Source: Pseudomonadales bacterium
GTDB lineage: Bacteria > Pseudomonadota > Gammaproteobacteria > Pseudomonadales > Pseudohongiellaceae
Length of the DNA: 64,000 nt
Direction of reading: 5' to 3'
Assembly: GCA_024234325.1 (NCBI GenBank)
Contig: JACKOJ010000004.1
Location: 248,001-312,000 of the forward strand
The notes below the pieces were generated by a model. The model searched no databases. It was not told where the DNA came from and worked only from the letters and a program-made list of their open reading frames with translations. The translations under genes and the position numbers were made by a program. Shown in pieces: positions 9,594-18,210 of the stretch; positions within the stretch are counted from its first letter, which is position 1, and each line of letters opens with the position of its first letter.

Positions 9594-11429
9594 TCAGTTT
9601 GCCGTCTCGTCTGCAAATGCCCCACTTTCCGCTATCGGCTCGCTCGCCGAGAACTGTAGTGTCGCCAGATTCGCGTACAGGGGGCTCTCCTTCAGCAACT
9701 GTTGATGGCTGCCCTGTGCCACCACCTTGCCCGCCTCCATGACCACGATGGTGTCCACGTTTTTCACCGTGGCCAGGCGGTGGGCGATAATCAGCGTGGT
9801 GCGGTTCTGCATCAGGCTGTCCAGCGCCATCTGGACCTTGCGTTCACTCTCGGCATCCAGCGCACTGGTAGCCTCGTCCAGCAGCAGAATCGGCGCATCC
9901 TTGACAATGGCGCGGGCAATAGCGATGCGCTGTTTCTGCCCCCCGGAGAGGCGAATGCCGGATTCTCCGAGGTAGCTGTCATAGCCTTCCGGCAGCGCCT
10001 CGATGAAATCGCTGGCGTAGGCGGCGCGAGCAGCCGCGAGCACCTCCTCATCGCTGGCATCCGGGCGGCCATAGCGGATGTTGTCCCGGACATTGCCCGT
10101 AAACATCGCAGGCATTTGCGAGACGATGGCGATCTTGCTGCGAAAGTCCTGGAGATCCAGCTCCCGAATATCAATGCCATCGATCTTCACGCAGCCTTCC
10201 TGCGGATCATAGAAGCGCAGCAGCAACTCAAACAGGGTGGATTTGCCGGCACCGGAAGGGCCGACCAGGGCCACGCTGCTACCAGGCTGAATGTGCAGGT
10301 TCAAACCATCGATGGCGGGTGTATTCGGCCGTGAGGGGTAGTGGAAGCGCACGTCCGTCAGTGCTATCTCGCCATGGAAGGGTTCCGCCAGCGCCTGCGG
10401 CTGTGCGGGCGCCAGAATGCTGCTCTGCGCGTGCAGCAGTTCCATCAGGCGTTCAGTGGCCCCGGCGGCGCGTTGCAAGTCTCCGATCACCTGGCTGATG
10501 GCGCCCACGGCAGAGGCCACGATGACGGCGTAGACCACAAAGGCGGTCAGCTCCCCGGCAGACAGACGGCCGTTGATCACGTCCTGCCCGCCGAACCAGA
10601 TCATGGCTGCCACGGCACCAAAGACCAGAGTAATCACCACGGTAATCAGAATGGAACGCGAACGGATGCGGGCAATTGCCACCCGGAATGCCTTCTCCAC
10701 ATGGGTGTCAAAAGCGTGTTCATTCGCCCCCTGCTGGTTATAGGCCTGCACGGTCTTGATGTGCTGAATGCTCTCCCCCACATAGGCGCCGACATTGGCG
10801 ATCTCGTCCTGGGAGCTGCGCGAGAGGTGGCGCACGCGCCGTCCGAACACCAGAATGGGCCCCACCACCAGCGGAATGCAGAGCATGACGATGCTGGTGA
10901 GTTTGGGGTTGGTAATGAACAGGAATATCGTGCCCCCCACCATCATCAGCAGATTGCGCAACGCGATGGACACGGAAGAGCCGATCACCGTCTGCAACAG
11001 CGTGGTATCGGTGGTAATGCGGGACTGAATCTCCCCGCTGATATTTTCCTCGAAATACCCCGGGTGCAGGGTCATCAGATGGGAGAACACGGCCTTGCGA
11101 ATATCGGCGGTCACCCGCTCCCCCAGCCAGGACACGGTAAAGAAGCGCGCAAAGGTACCCAGCGCCTGCAGAATCGCCACCACAAAGAAGCCCAGGATGG
11201 CCCAGCCCAGTGACTGGCTGGAGCCCGCCACGAAGCCCACGTCCACGATGACGCGCACAAACTGCACCAACGCCAGCGATATCGCGGCCGTGAACACCAG
11301 GGCAATGGTGGCCAGCACCATCTGCAGCTTATAGGGCCACAGAAAAACAAAGGATTTACGCAGACTGCTGAGTGCAGAGGTACTGGGCGGTGCAGAGGGG
11401 CGGGCGCGTTTGCTGCTATCTTCGGACAT
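9594..11429 (-). CDS. MsbA-like ABC exporter (fused transmembrane and ATPase half-transporter)
   Basis: 611-residue type IV ABC half-transporter that would act as a homodimer in the inner membrane. Residues about 25-330 form six membrane helices (ABC_membrane domain). The nucleotide-binding domain follows, with Walker A GPSGAGKST near residue 395, signature LSGGQKQRIAIARA and Walker B ILLLDEATSALD. Family members export lipids, lipid A precursors or drugs; the substrate is not determinable here. The acyltransferase downstream on the same strand, about 105 nt away, suggests a lipid-related role, which is inference. The last about 20 residues are an acidic, poorly conserved tail. Confidence 0.9.
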   Translation of the reverse strand: MSEDSSKRARPSAPPSTSALSSLRKSFVFLWPYKLQMVLATIALVFTAAISLALVQFVRVIVDVGFVAGSSQSLGWAILGFFVVAILQALGTFARFFTVSWLGERVTADIRKAVFSHLMTLHPGYFEENISGEIQSRITTDTTLLQTVIGSSVSIALRNLLMMVGGTIFLFITNPKLTSIVMLCIPLVVGPILVFGRRVRHLSRSSQDEIANVGAYVGESIQHIKTVQAYNQQGANEHAFDTHVEKAFRVAIARIRSRSILITVVITLVFGAVAAMIWFGGQDVINGRLSAGELTAFVVYAVIVASAVGAISQVIGDLQRAAGATERLMELLHAQSSILAPAQPQALAEPFHGEIALTDVRFHYPSRPNTPAIDGLNLHIQPGSSVALVGPSGAGKSTLFELLLRFYDPQEGCVKIDGIDIRELDLQDFRSKIAIVSQMPAMFTGNVRDNIRYGRPDASDEEVLAAARAAYASDFIEALPEGYDSYLGESGIRLSGGQKQRIAIARAIVKDAPILLLDEATSALDAESERKVQMALDSLMQNRTTLIIAHRLATVKNVDTIVVMEAGKVVAQGSHQQLLKESPLYANLATLQFSASEPIAESGAFADETAN

Positions 11430-11506
11430 GGTGGTTTTCTCTCTTCCGGGTGACGGAAACCCTACAGATTGGGACGACGAAAAACAATCACAAGGCTCAT
11501 GGCAAT

Positions 11507-12952
11507 TTATTCTCCAAGGAGCTGATGACCATAGGATTCCAGTGAGTCGAGCAGTGCCTGATCCTGCGCCTGTGTATAGCTCAGACGCAGGCTGGCGATC
11601 TCGGCAAAGAAGGTCTCCCGTGCCGCTCCCGCCCCCCGCTGCGCCGCATCACGGTTGATACTGGTCTGGCAGAAATCCTGCCAGCGTTGTGTCTCCTCGG
11701 GACGCAGGCTCTGCGGGAAATTGCGCGCCCGGTAACGGAACAACATCTCGTCCAGACGGGTATCCACAAAGGGCTGGCGCCACACGCTGAGCTGCACCGC
11801 CGTGGCCTGACGGATCTGCGCCATCGACTGTTTGTCCTGGGCGCCGAAAAAACCGCCGCTGTAGAGCATGAAATCCGGGTTCTGCGGCATCTGGCCATCC
11901 CCCGGCGTTTCGTCGTAGACCGAGGCCAGGCGGCTAATTGCCTCCGGGTTGTCCATCAATTGCTGCCAGTGCCTGCGCGCCTGCCCCATGTCGATGCGGT
12001 ATTGCTGTGCCAGCGTGTCCGTCAGCAGATTGCTGGAGGCCACCACCGGACAGCGATTGATGTGCAGCACCTTGACGGGAATGCGGCTCTCCCCTTCCTG
12101 CAGGTCTTCCGCCGCACTGAACAGCCGCCGCCGCATCTCCTCCACGGACAGCCCCAGCCAGGATGCCGGGTCCTCCCGCAGGTCATAGACCAGCACCCCG
12201 TTCTTGTCGCGCGGATGTCGGGTCAGCGGGGCAACCAAGGCGAGGCAGCCCAGGGAGGCCGGATACATGGAGGAGACATGCAGGACGGGCTTGCGTGCGA
12301 CGATATCCAGTTGTGCCTGTACACGATTCTTGTCGCGCAGTTCATAAACATAGGAATACAGTTTGGGTTGATGCTGCTTGATCAGCTTCGCCATGGCGAT
12401 CGTCGCCAGCACATCCGAGAGCGCATCGTGAGCATCCTCGTGCACAATGCCATTGGCCTTGGTCAGTTCTTCCAGGCGAAAAGACGGCGAACCGTCCTCA
12501 CGCCTGGGCCAGACAATGCCGTCCGGACGCAGGGCATGGCACAGACGCACCATGTCGATGATGTCCCAGCGCGAATTGCCGTTCTTCCACTCACGCTCGT
12601 AGGGGTCGTAGAAATTGCGGTAGAGCAACTGGCGTGTCATCTCGTCGTCAAAACGCAGGCTGTTGTAACCACTGACGCAGGTTTGCGGCTGACTAAATTC
12701 GCGATGAATGCGGGCGATGAATTCGGCCTCCGTCACCCCCTTCTCCAGCGCCTGCTGCGGAGTGATGCCGGTGATCAGGCAGGCCATGGGATGGGGCAGC
12801 ATGTCGGGTGCGGGCTGGCAGTACATACGCAGGGGCTCCCCGACGATATTGAGATCCTCGTCCGTGCGCACGCCCGCGAACTGGGAAGCCCTGTCCCGGC
12901 GGGGGTCTGCCCCGAATGTCTCGTAGTCGTGCCAGTAAATCGTGTTGGCCAA
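11507..12952 (-). CDS. sbcB: Exodeoxyribonuclease I (SbcB)
   Basis: 481 residues, close to the 475 of E. coli ExoI, a 3'-5' single-strand DNA exonuclease in recombination and mismatch repair. The DnaQ-type catalytic motifs are clear: DYETFG at residues 9-14, a GYNSLRFDDE block and HDALSDVLATIAMAK. The C-terminal ExoI helical and SH3-like region follows. The start is TTG at 12952, preceded by a good GGGAGAG ribosome binding site. No closer ATG lies upstream of the conserved IYWHDYE start. It is transcribed away from the REP-like cluster and pyrB. Confidence 0.95.
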   Translation of the reverse strand: MANTIYWHDYETFGADPRRDRASQFAGVRTDEDLNIVGEPLRMYCQPAPDMLPHPMACLITGITPQQALEKGVTEAEFIARIHREFSQPQTCVSGYNSLRFDDEMTRQLLYRNFYDPYEREWKNGNSRWDIIDMVRLCHALRPDGIVWPRREDGSPSFRLEELTKANGIVHEDAHDALSDVLATIAMAKLIKQHQPKLYSYVYELRDKNRVQAQLDIVARKPVLHVSSMYPASLGCLALVAPLTRHPRDKNGVLVYDLREDPASWLGLSVEEMRRRLFSAAEDLQEGESRIPVKVLHINRCPVVASSNLLTDTLAQQYRIDMGQARRHWQQLMDNPEAISRLASVYDETPGDGQMPQNPDFMLYSGGFFGAQDKQSMAQIRQATAVQLSVWRQPFVDTRLDEMLFRYRARNFPQSLRPEETQRWQDFCQTSINRDAAQRGAGAARETFFAEIASLRLSYTQAQDQALLDSLESYGHQLLGE

Positions 12953-13022
12953 AATCTCTCCCTCTACTCGTTAAACCCGCCCAAACCCACATCGCCCTGC
13001 TGATGACTCGCCCCCCACTACC

Positions 13023-13149
13023 GTAGGAGCCAGCCCTGCTGGCGATCCAATCCCACATCACCCCTCTGTAGGAGCCAGCCCTGCTGGCGATGGAATCCGT
13101 CATCCGTATCTGCCCCCCATCGCCAGCAGGGCTGGCTCCTACAGAGGGG
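13023..13149. repeat. REP-like cluster: two direct copies and one inverted copy of a GTAG-headed hairpin unit
   Basis: A 24-nt unit beginning GTAGGAGCCAGC and ending TGCTGGCGAT appears at 13023-13046 and 13068-13091 on the plus strand and at 13119-13142 on the minus strand. Each unit is a GTAG tetranucleotide plus an imperfect GCCAGC/GCTGGC hairpin, the layout of bacterial REP sequences mobilised by TnpA-REP (RAYT) proteins. The second and third copies lie in a perfect 33-bp inverted repeat (13061-13093 and 13117-13149), like a REPIN doublet. A fourth, minimal copy is at 36194-36220. No RAYT gene is in the window. The cluster sits upstream of both sbcB and pyrB. Confidence 0.85.
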
Positions 13150-13261
13150 GGGGCGTTGGGCCCCATGGTACAGCAATTTGTCCGGGCACGATTCCTAAGC
13201 GCCCCCCAATTAGTTTAGTATTTGCCCCGGACTTCAACGCCACGGCCCTCCATGGCAGGGC

Positions 13262-13299
13262 TCACAGCGAATCACCCTATTCACAGCGATATACCCTAT
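13262..13299 (+). repeat. 19-nt tandem repeat spanning the pyrB start codon
   Basis: Two adjacent 19-nt units (13262-13280 and 13281-13299) share 16 of 19 bases, TCACAGCGA followed by three variable bases and ACCCTAT. The second unit runs into the pyrB ATG. No Shine-Dalgarno sequence is visible upstream of that ATG. A short hairpin with GCCCT/AGGGC arms lies just upstream (about 13244-13261). Confidence 0.6.
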
Positions 13300-14311
13300 G
13301 CATTTCCCAGGCGCACATATTCTCAGTGTCAATCAGTTTGAACGGGGCGATGTCGAGCGCGTCTTCGATGTGGCCGACTCCATGCGACCCTATGCCCGCC
13401 GCGAGCGTATGACCAAGGTGCTCGACGGGGCCATCCTCGGCAATATGTTCTTTGAACCCAGCACCCGCACACGGCTCAGCTTCGGCTGCGCCTTCAACCT
13501 GCTGGGCGGCGAGGTCCGCGAGACCACGGACGTGAAGACCTCCTCCATCTCCAAGGGCGAGTCCCTGTACGACACCGCACGGGTCATCAGTGGCTATAAC
13601 GACATCATCGTCATGCGCCACCCGCAGTCCGGCTCCGTGGCCGAGTTCGCCAAGGCCAGCCGGGTGCCCGTTATCAACGGCGGCGACGGCCCCAACGAAC
13701 ACCCCAGCCAGGCGCTGCTCGACCTGTACACCATCCGCAAGGAACTGGGCAGCAACGGCAAGGAAATTTCCGGCATGCATATCGCCATGGTGGGCGACCT
13801 CAAGCATGGCCGCACCGTGCACTCCCTGTCACAGCTGATTCAACTGTACGAGAACATCACCTTCACCCTGATCTCCCCGAAGGAGCTGTCCATGCCGCAG
13901 GAGATTGTGGAGGAGTTGCGCCGCAACGGACATACCGTGATGGAAACCGAAGATATGGAGCAGGGCCTGGTGGACAACGATACTGTCTACCTGACCCGTA
14001 TTCAGGAAGAACGCTTCAACAGCAAGATGGAAGCCGACATCTACCGCGGCCGTTTCCGTCTTAACGAAGCCATCTATACCCGCTATTGCCAGCCCAGAAC
14101 GGTCATCATGCATCCACTGCCGCGCGATTCGCGTGAAGATGCCAATGAGCTGGACAATGATCTGAACCAGCACCCGAATCTTGCTATCTTTCGGCAGACA
14201 GACAATGGTGTGCTCGTGCGCATGGCCCTGTTCGCGCTGACCCTGGATGTGTGCGAACAGATTCACCACAGTGCACGCGAGGTAAACTGGTACACCGAGC
14301 GCCGTTTCTAA
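13298..14311 (+). CDS. pyrB: Aspartate carbamoyltransferase catalytic subunit
   Basis: 337-residue ATCase catalytic chain, the committed step of pyrimidine synthesis (carbamoyl phosphate + aspartate to N-carbamoylaspartate). The carbamoyl-phosphate site FEPSTRTR, the conserved MRHPQSGS segment, the NGGDGPNEHPSQALLD block and the C-terminal MHPLPRDSRED are all present. It is somewhat longer than E. coli PyrB (311). No pyrI regulatory chain or dihydroorotase-like pyrC' follows; pilU comes next, 33 nt downstream. The start is the ATG inside the tandem repeat at 13262-13299 and lacks an obvious ribosome binding site, so start selection is slightly uncertain. Confidence 0.95.
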   Translation: MHFPGAHILSVNQFERGDVERVFDVADSMRPYARRERMTKVLDGAILGNMFFEPSTRTRLSFGCAFNLLGGEVRETTDVKTSSISKGESLYDTARVISGYNDIIVMRHPQSGSVAEFAKASRVPVINGGDGPNEHPSQALLDLYTIRKELGSNGKEISGMHIAMVGDLKHGRTVHSLSQLIQLYENITFTLISPKELSMPQEIVEELRRNGHTVMETEDMEQGLVDNDTVYLTRIQEERFNSKMEADIYRGRFRLNEAIYTRYCQPRTVIMHPLPRDSREDANELDNDLNQHPNLAIFRQTDNGVLVRMALFALTLDVCEQIHHSAREVNWYTERRF

Positions 14312-14344
14312 CTAACAGAAAAGACTCAACAAAGGCCAAAGACT

Positions 14345-15478
14345 ATGGGATTCAAAGACCTGCTTCGCATCATGATCCAGAAAGAAGGCTCGGATCTGTT
14401 TCTGACCACCGGCGCGCCGCCCAGCATGAAGGCTTTCGGCAAATTGACTCCCATGTCGAACCAAAGCCTGCCGCCCGGCGCCGTGAAACAGATTGCCTAC
14501 CAGATCATGAACCCGGAGCAGATCCAGGAGTTCGAGAAAAACCTGGAAATGAACCTGGCCATCGCCGACCCGGAGATTGGCCGTTTCCGCGTCAATATCT
14601 TCAAACAGCGCGGGCAGATCGCCCTGGTGGCGCGAAATATCAAGACCGAAATCCCCAGCTGGCAAAGCCTGGGCCTGCCCGAAATCCTCACCAAACTGAT
14701 CATGCAGAAACGCGGCCTGATTCTGTTCGTGGGCGGTACCGGCTCCGGCAAATCCACCTCGCTGGCCGCCCTGATCGACTACCGCAACAGCAATAGCGAT
14801 GGCCATATCATCACCATCGAAGACCCGGTGGAATTTGTACACCAGCACAAAAAGTCGATCATCAACCAGCGCGAGGTGGGTGTGGACACCAACAGCTATG
14901 AGGACGCGCTGAAAAACACCCTGCGTCAGGCCCCGGACGTCATCCTGATCGGCGAGATCCGCAGCCAGGAGACCATGGAGCACGCATTGGCGTTCGCGGA
15001 GACCGGCCACCTGTGCCTGTCCACCCTGCACGCCAACAATGCCAACCAGGCGCTGGATCGCATCATCAACTTCTTCCCCGAAGAGCGCCACAAGCAACTC
15101 TTCATGGATCTGTCGCTCAACCTGCAGGGCTTCGTCTCCCAGCGCCTGATTCCGACCGTGGACGGCAAGCGCGCCGCCGCCATCGAAATTCTGCTCGGCA
15201 CGCCGCGGGTGTGTGATCTGATCAAGCAGGGCAAGGTGGACGAGATCAAGGAAGTGATGGAGAAATCCGAGAACCAGGGCATGAAGACTTTCGACTCCGC
15301 CCTCTTCGATCTGTACAAGGCAGGCAAGATCACCCTGGAAGAGGCGCTGAAGAACGCCGACTCCAAGAACAACCTGCGCCTGCGCATCCAGCTCTCCGAA
15401 GGCGGCAAGGGCGACGACGACGGCGGCCTCGGCGGCCTGTCCCTGCAACCGAAAGACGACTCCGGCCGGGGCCACTGA
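14345..15478 (+). CDS. pilU: Type IV pilus retraction ATPase PilU
   Basis: 377-residue PilT/PilU-type ATPase. Walker A GGTGSGKST near residue 131, the Asp box ITIEDPVEF, Walker B DVILIGEIR and His box GHLCLSTLHANN are intact. It lacks the zinc tetracysteine of extension ATPases such as MshE. The N-terminus MGFKDLLRIMIQKEGSD and the acidic/Gly-rich tail (GGKGDDDGGLGG) point to PilU, the PilT accessory retraction motor. No pilT is adjacent; usually the two genes are neighbours. It could serve a PilA-type pilus elsewhere in the genome or the MSHA pilus 6 kb away. Confidence 0.93.
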   Translation: MGFKDLLRIMIQKEGSDLFLTTGAPPSMKAFGKLTPMSNQSLPPGAVKQIAYQIMNPEQIQEFEKNLEMNLAIADPEIGRFRVNIFKQRGQIALVARNIKTEIPSWQSLGLPEILTKLIMQKRGLILFVGGTGSGKSTSLAALIDYRNSNSDGHIITIEDPVEFVHQHKKSIINQREVGVDTNSYEDALKNTLRQAPDVILIGEIRSQETMEHALAFAETGHLCLSTLHANNANQALDRIINFFPEERHKQLFMDLSLNLQGFVSQRLIPTVDGKRAAAIEILLGTPRVCDLIKQGKVDEIKEVMEKSENQGMKTFDSALFDLYKAGKITLEEALKNADSKNNLRLRIQLSEGGKGDDDGGLGGLSLQPKDDSGRGH

Positions 15479-15489
15479 CACCAGGCACA

Positions 15490-16335
15490 ATGGATCTCAA
15501 AAGCATTCTGAGCTTGATCGTTCTGTGGGGCTTCGGCATCGTCGTTGCGTTGATGCTTTTCGTCTACCCGCGCTACCGGCGCAAGAAGGTAGACGCGTCC
15601 CCTTTTCCTGCTCCCTGGTTGCAGATACTGCGCGACAGCCTGCCCGTCTATAAACGCATGTGGCCGGACCAGCAGCGGGAACTGCGTCAGCTCATCAAAC
15701 GTTTCCTCAACAGCAAGGAGTTTGTCGGCTGCGCAGGCCAGACCATCAACGACGAGATCCGGGTCACCATTGCCGCCCACGCCTGTCTTCTGCTGGTCGG
15801 ACGACCTTCCCATGAATACCAGGATCTGCACACCATTCTGGTCTACCCGACCGGTTTTGTCGTCAACCACGAAAAGCACGACGAGTTCGGCCTGGTCACC
15901 GAGGGAGAGCATTTCCTGATCGGCGAGTCCTGGGGCAATGGCAAGGTGATTCTGGCCTGGGACAGCGTACAGCAGAGTGTGCGCAATTTCGCCGACGGGC
16001 AGAACGTGGTGCTGCACGAGTTCGCCCACCAGCTCGACCACGAATCCGGTGTCACCAACGGCGCGCCCCTGCTCTACAGCAAGGGCGCCTATGCCGACTG
16101 GTCGCGCGTGTTCTCGGAAGAATTCCTGCGTCTGCAGCACGACAGCGCCCACCATCATCACACGCTGATCGACGAGTACGGCGCCACCAACCCGGCCGAG
16201 TTCTTTGCAGTGGTCACCGAGACTTTCTACGAACGGCCCTACGAACTGGCCAGCCGCCACCCTTCCCTGTTTGAGGAATTAATGTCCTACTACCGTGTCG
16301 ATCCACGCGAGTGGCAACGGGTACCCGGAGCATGA
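15490..16335 (+). CDS. mtfA: MtfA-like zinc peptidase (M90 family) with N-terminal membrane anchor
   Basis: 281 residues. The zinc-binding HEFAHQLDHESG motif (HExxH) near residue 177 and the downstream conserved Glu-containing EYGATNPAEFFA block identify an M90/MtfA (DUF980) peptidase. E. coli MtfA binds the Mlc repressor and has aminopeptidase activity. Unlike that soluble protein, this one starts with a hydrophobic segment (about residues 5-27), so it is probably anchored in the inner membrane with the catalytic domain in the cytoplasm. It begins 11 nt after the pilU stop and its own stop overlaps the rsuA start (ATGA). Confidence 0.85.
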   Translation: MDLKSILSLIVLWGFGIVVALMLFVYPRYRRKKVDASPFPAPWLQILRDSLPVYKRMWPDQQRELRQLIKRFLNSKEFVGCAGQTINDEIRVTIAAHACLLLVGRPSHEYQDLHTILVYPTGFVVNHEKHDEFGLVTEGEHFLIGESWGNGKVILAWDSVQQSVRNFADGQNVVLHEFAHQLDHESGVTNGAPLLYSKGAYADWSRVFSEEFLRLQHDSAHHHHTLIDEYGATNPAEFFAVVTETFYERPYELASRHPSLFEELMSYYRVDPREWQRVPGA

Positions 16336-17033
16336 GCATGCGTCTGGACAAATTCATCAGCCACGCCACTGGCCTGCCCCGCGACCACAGCAAGCGAGCC
16401 GTGCGTCATCAGCGTGTCAGCGTCAATGGCGAAGTCGTGCGCAATGCGGCACTGCACGTCGGTGATAACGATGTAATCCGACTCGACGATGAAACACTGG
16501 CCCTGCCGCAGCCACGCTATCTGATGCTGCACAAGCCGGCAGGCTATATCTGCGCCACCGAAGATGGCGATCACCCCATCGTGCTTGACCTGCTTACCGA
16601 CATGGACACGGAAGGGCTCGCCATCGCCGGACGCCTGGACATGGACACCACCGGCCTGCTGCTGCTCAGCGACGACGGCCAGTGGCTGCATCGCGTCAGC
16701 TCCCCGCGCCACCAGCATCACAAAGTCTATTTCGCCACGCTTCACGAAGCGGCAGACCATAACACCGTTACGCGCTTCGCCGACGGCCTGATGTTGCGCG
16801 GCGAAGACAAGCCCACCCTGCCCGCACGCTGCACACCGCTGCCCGGCAATCAGGCGGAGGTCATTCTGCAGGAAGGGCGCTATCATCAGGTCAAGCGCAT
16901 GTTTGCCGCCTGCGGCAATCAGGTGCTGGCCCTGCACAGACAACAGGTCGGCGACGTGGTGCTGGATGCAAGTCTTGCCCCCGGCGCCTACCGACCATTG
17001 ACCCAAGAGGAGATCGCGAGTTTTCAACCATGA
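16332..17033 (+). CDS. rsuA: 16S rRNA pseudouridine(516) synthase RsuA-type
   Basis: 233 residues from ATG 16332, which overlaps the mtfA stop. An S4 RNA-binding domain (MSMRLDKFISHATGLPR) is followed by the RsuA/RluE catalytic domain with the invariant aspartate in GRLDMDTTGLLLL near residue 102 and the C-terminal EGRYHQVKRMFAACG motif. It isomerises a uridine in 16S rRNA, most likely U516. RluE/RluF-type specificity cannot be fully excluded. An upstream in-frame ATG at 16311 lies inside mtfA and is less likely. It is coupled at its end to rsmC. Confidence 0.9.
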   Translation: MSMRLDKFISHATGLPRDHSKRAVRHQRVSVNGEVVRNAALHVGDNDVIRLDDETLALPQPRYLMLHKPAGYICATEDGDHPIVLDLLTDMDTEGLAIAGRLDMDTTGLLLLSDDGQWLHRVSSPRHQHHKVYFATLHEAADHNTVTRFADGLMLRGEDKPTLPARCTPLPGNQAEVILQEGRYHQVKRMFAACGNQVLALHRQQVGDVVLDASLAPGAYRPLTQEEIASFQP

Positions 17034-18076
17034 GTATTCATATCGAACATCTGCTTGTGGAACTGCTCAACCATACCCCGGCCCCAGACGGCCCTACGCT
17101 CTGGATTGCCGATGAGGCGCTGACCCACGCCGAGCTGCAGGCCGCACGTCCCCGAAAGGGCCTGGACGTACTCAGCAACCGCTACGACCTGGCCACTGCC
17201 CTGCGCCAGGCAGGCCACCAGGTAAGCGTCAGCGACTTCGATTTCTCCTCCCTGCCCTGCCAGGAATACAGCAATATCGTGTACCGCGTCTCCAAGGAAC
17301 GCCCTCTAGTGCATCACTGCATCAACCAGGCCGTTCGGCATCTGTGCGATGGCGGCAATCTGCACCTGATCGGCAGCAAGGACGAAGGCATCCGCACCCA
17401 CGGTCGCAATGCCGAGCAGGCCTTTGCTACCCCGGAGCACGCCAAGAAGCACGGCGATGCCTACCACGTTCGCCTGACACGGGAGGCAGGTGCCGACACC
17501 CGCCTACTCGACAGCAAACACTACGACGAACTGCGCACCTGCACCGTGGGTGACTTTCACTTCCTCAGCAAGCCCGGCGTGTTTGGCTGGAACAAGGTCG
17601 ATACCGGCAGCGCCATGCTGGCCGAACAGGCCTTGCGACTTCTGGAGCGCCGCAAGGCCGCCGGCAGTGTGCTCGACCTGGGTTGCGGCTACGGCTATCT
17701 GCTGCTCGCCACGTCCACCGTTCACTTTGGCAAACGGGTGGCCACTGACAACAACGCTGCCGCCGTGGACGCCGCCCGCGCCGGCTTTGCACGTGCGCAC
17801 CTGGAGGTAGAGGTCACGCTGGACGACTGCGGCGAACAATTGCAGGGTCCGTTTGACTGGATTCTTTGCAATCCGCCCTTCCACCAGGGGTTCGATACCA
17901 GCAGCGGCCTGACCGAGAAATTCCTGCAACAGATCCGACGACTGCTGGCGCCCCAGGGGCATGCCCTGGTGGTGGTCAACCAGTTTATCCCCATAGAACG
18001 GATGGCAGGAGAGCTGTTCGCCCGTGTTGATGTGCTTTGCCATGAACATGGCTTCAAGGTCGTCCAGTTGAGCTGA
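17030..18076 (+). CDS. rsmC: 16S rRNA guanine-N2 methyltransferase RsmC-like
   Basis: 348 residues, matching RsmC (about 343), a two-domain SAM-dependent m2G methyltransferase. The N-terminal half is the degenerate domain. The C-terminal half has the Rossmann motif VLDLGCGYGYLLLA and the catalytic NPPFHQG near residue 280. RlmG (23S rRNA G1835) shares the architecture but is longer, so RsmC (G1207) is preferred without certainty. The ATG overlaps the rsuA TGA, so two 16S rRNA modification genes are coupled. Confidence 0.85.
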   Translation: MSIHIEHLLVELLNHTPAPDGPTLWIADEALTHAELQAARPRKGLDVLSNRYDLATALRQAGHQVSVSDFDFSSLPCQEYSNIVYRVSKERPLVHHCINQAVRHLCDGGNLHLIGSKDEGIRTHGRNAEQAFATPEHAKKHGDAYHVRLTREAGADTRLLDSKHYDELRTCTVGDFHFLSKPGVFGWNKVDTGSAMLAEQALRLLERRKAAGSVLDLGCGYGYLLLATSTVHFGKRVATDNNAAAVDAARAGFARAHLEVEVTLDDCGEQLQGPFDWILCNPPFHQGFDTSSGLTEKFLQQIRRLLAPQGHALVVVNQFIPIERMAGELFARVDVLCHEHGFKVVQLS

Positions 18077-18087
18077 CACTGGACTTG

Positions 18088-18120
18088 AAGGGGGCCGGGG
18101 ACTATGCTGGCCCTTCTTTT
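18088..18120 (+). terminator. Probable intrinsic terminator after rsmC
   Basis: A short G/C stem (GGGGCC ... GGCCC) followed by TTCTTTT lies 12 nt after the rsmC stop. The stem is only about 5-7 bp with a bulge, so termination may be partial. Confidence 0.5.
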
Positions 18121-18210
18121 GCGCCCGGGCGTTTCCCTGCCTGGGCCAGGGACAACGCTGATATAACAATAACGACATTCCCCGGCCCCTCGGGGATGAA
18201 GGAGAACACC

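Noticed and set aside
11687..13003. Long plus-strand frame opposite sbcB
   Set aside because: Shadow of the exonuclease gene with no protein-like character.
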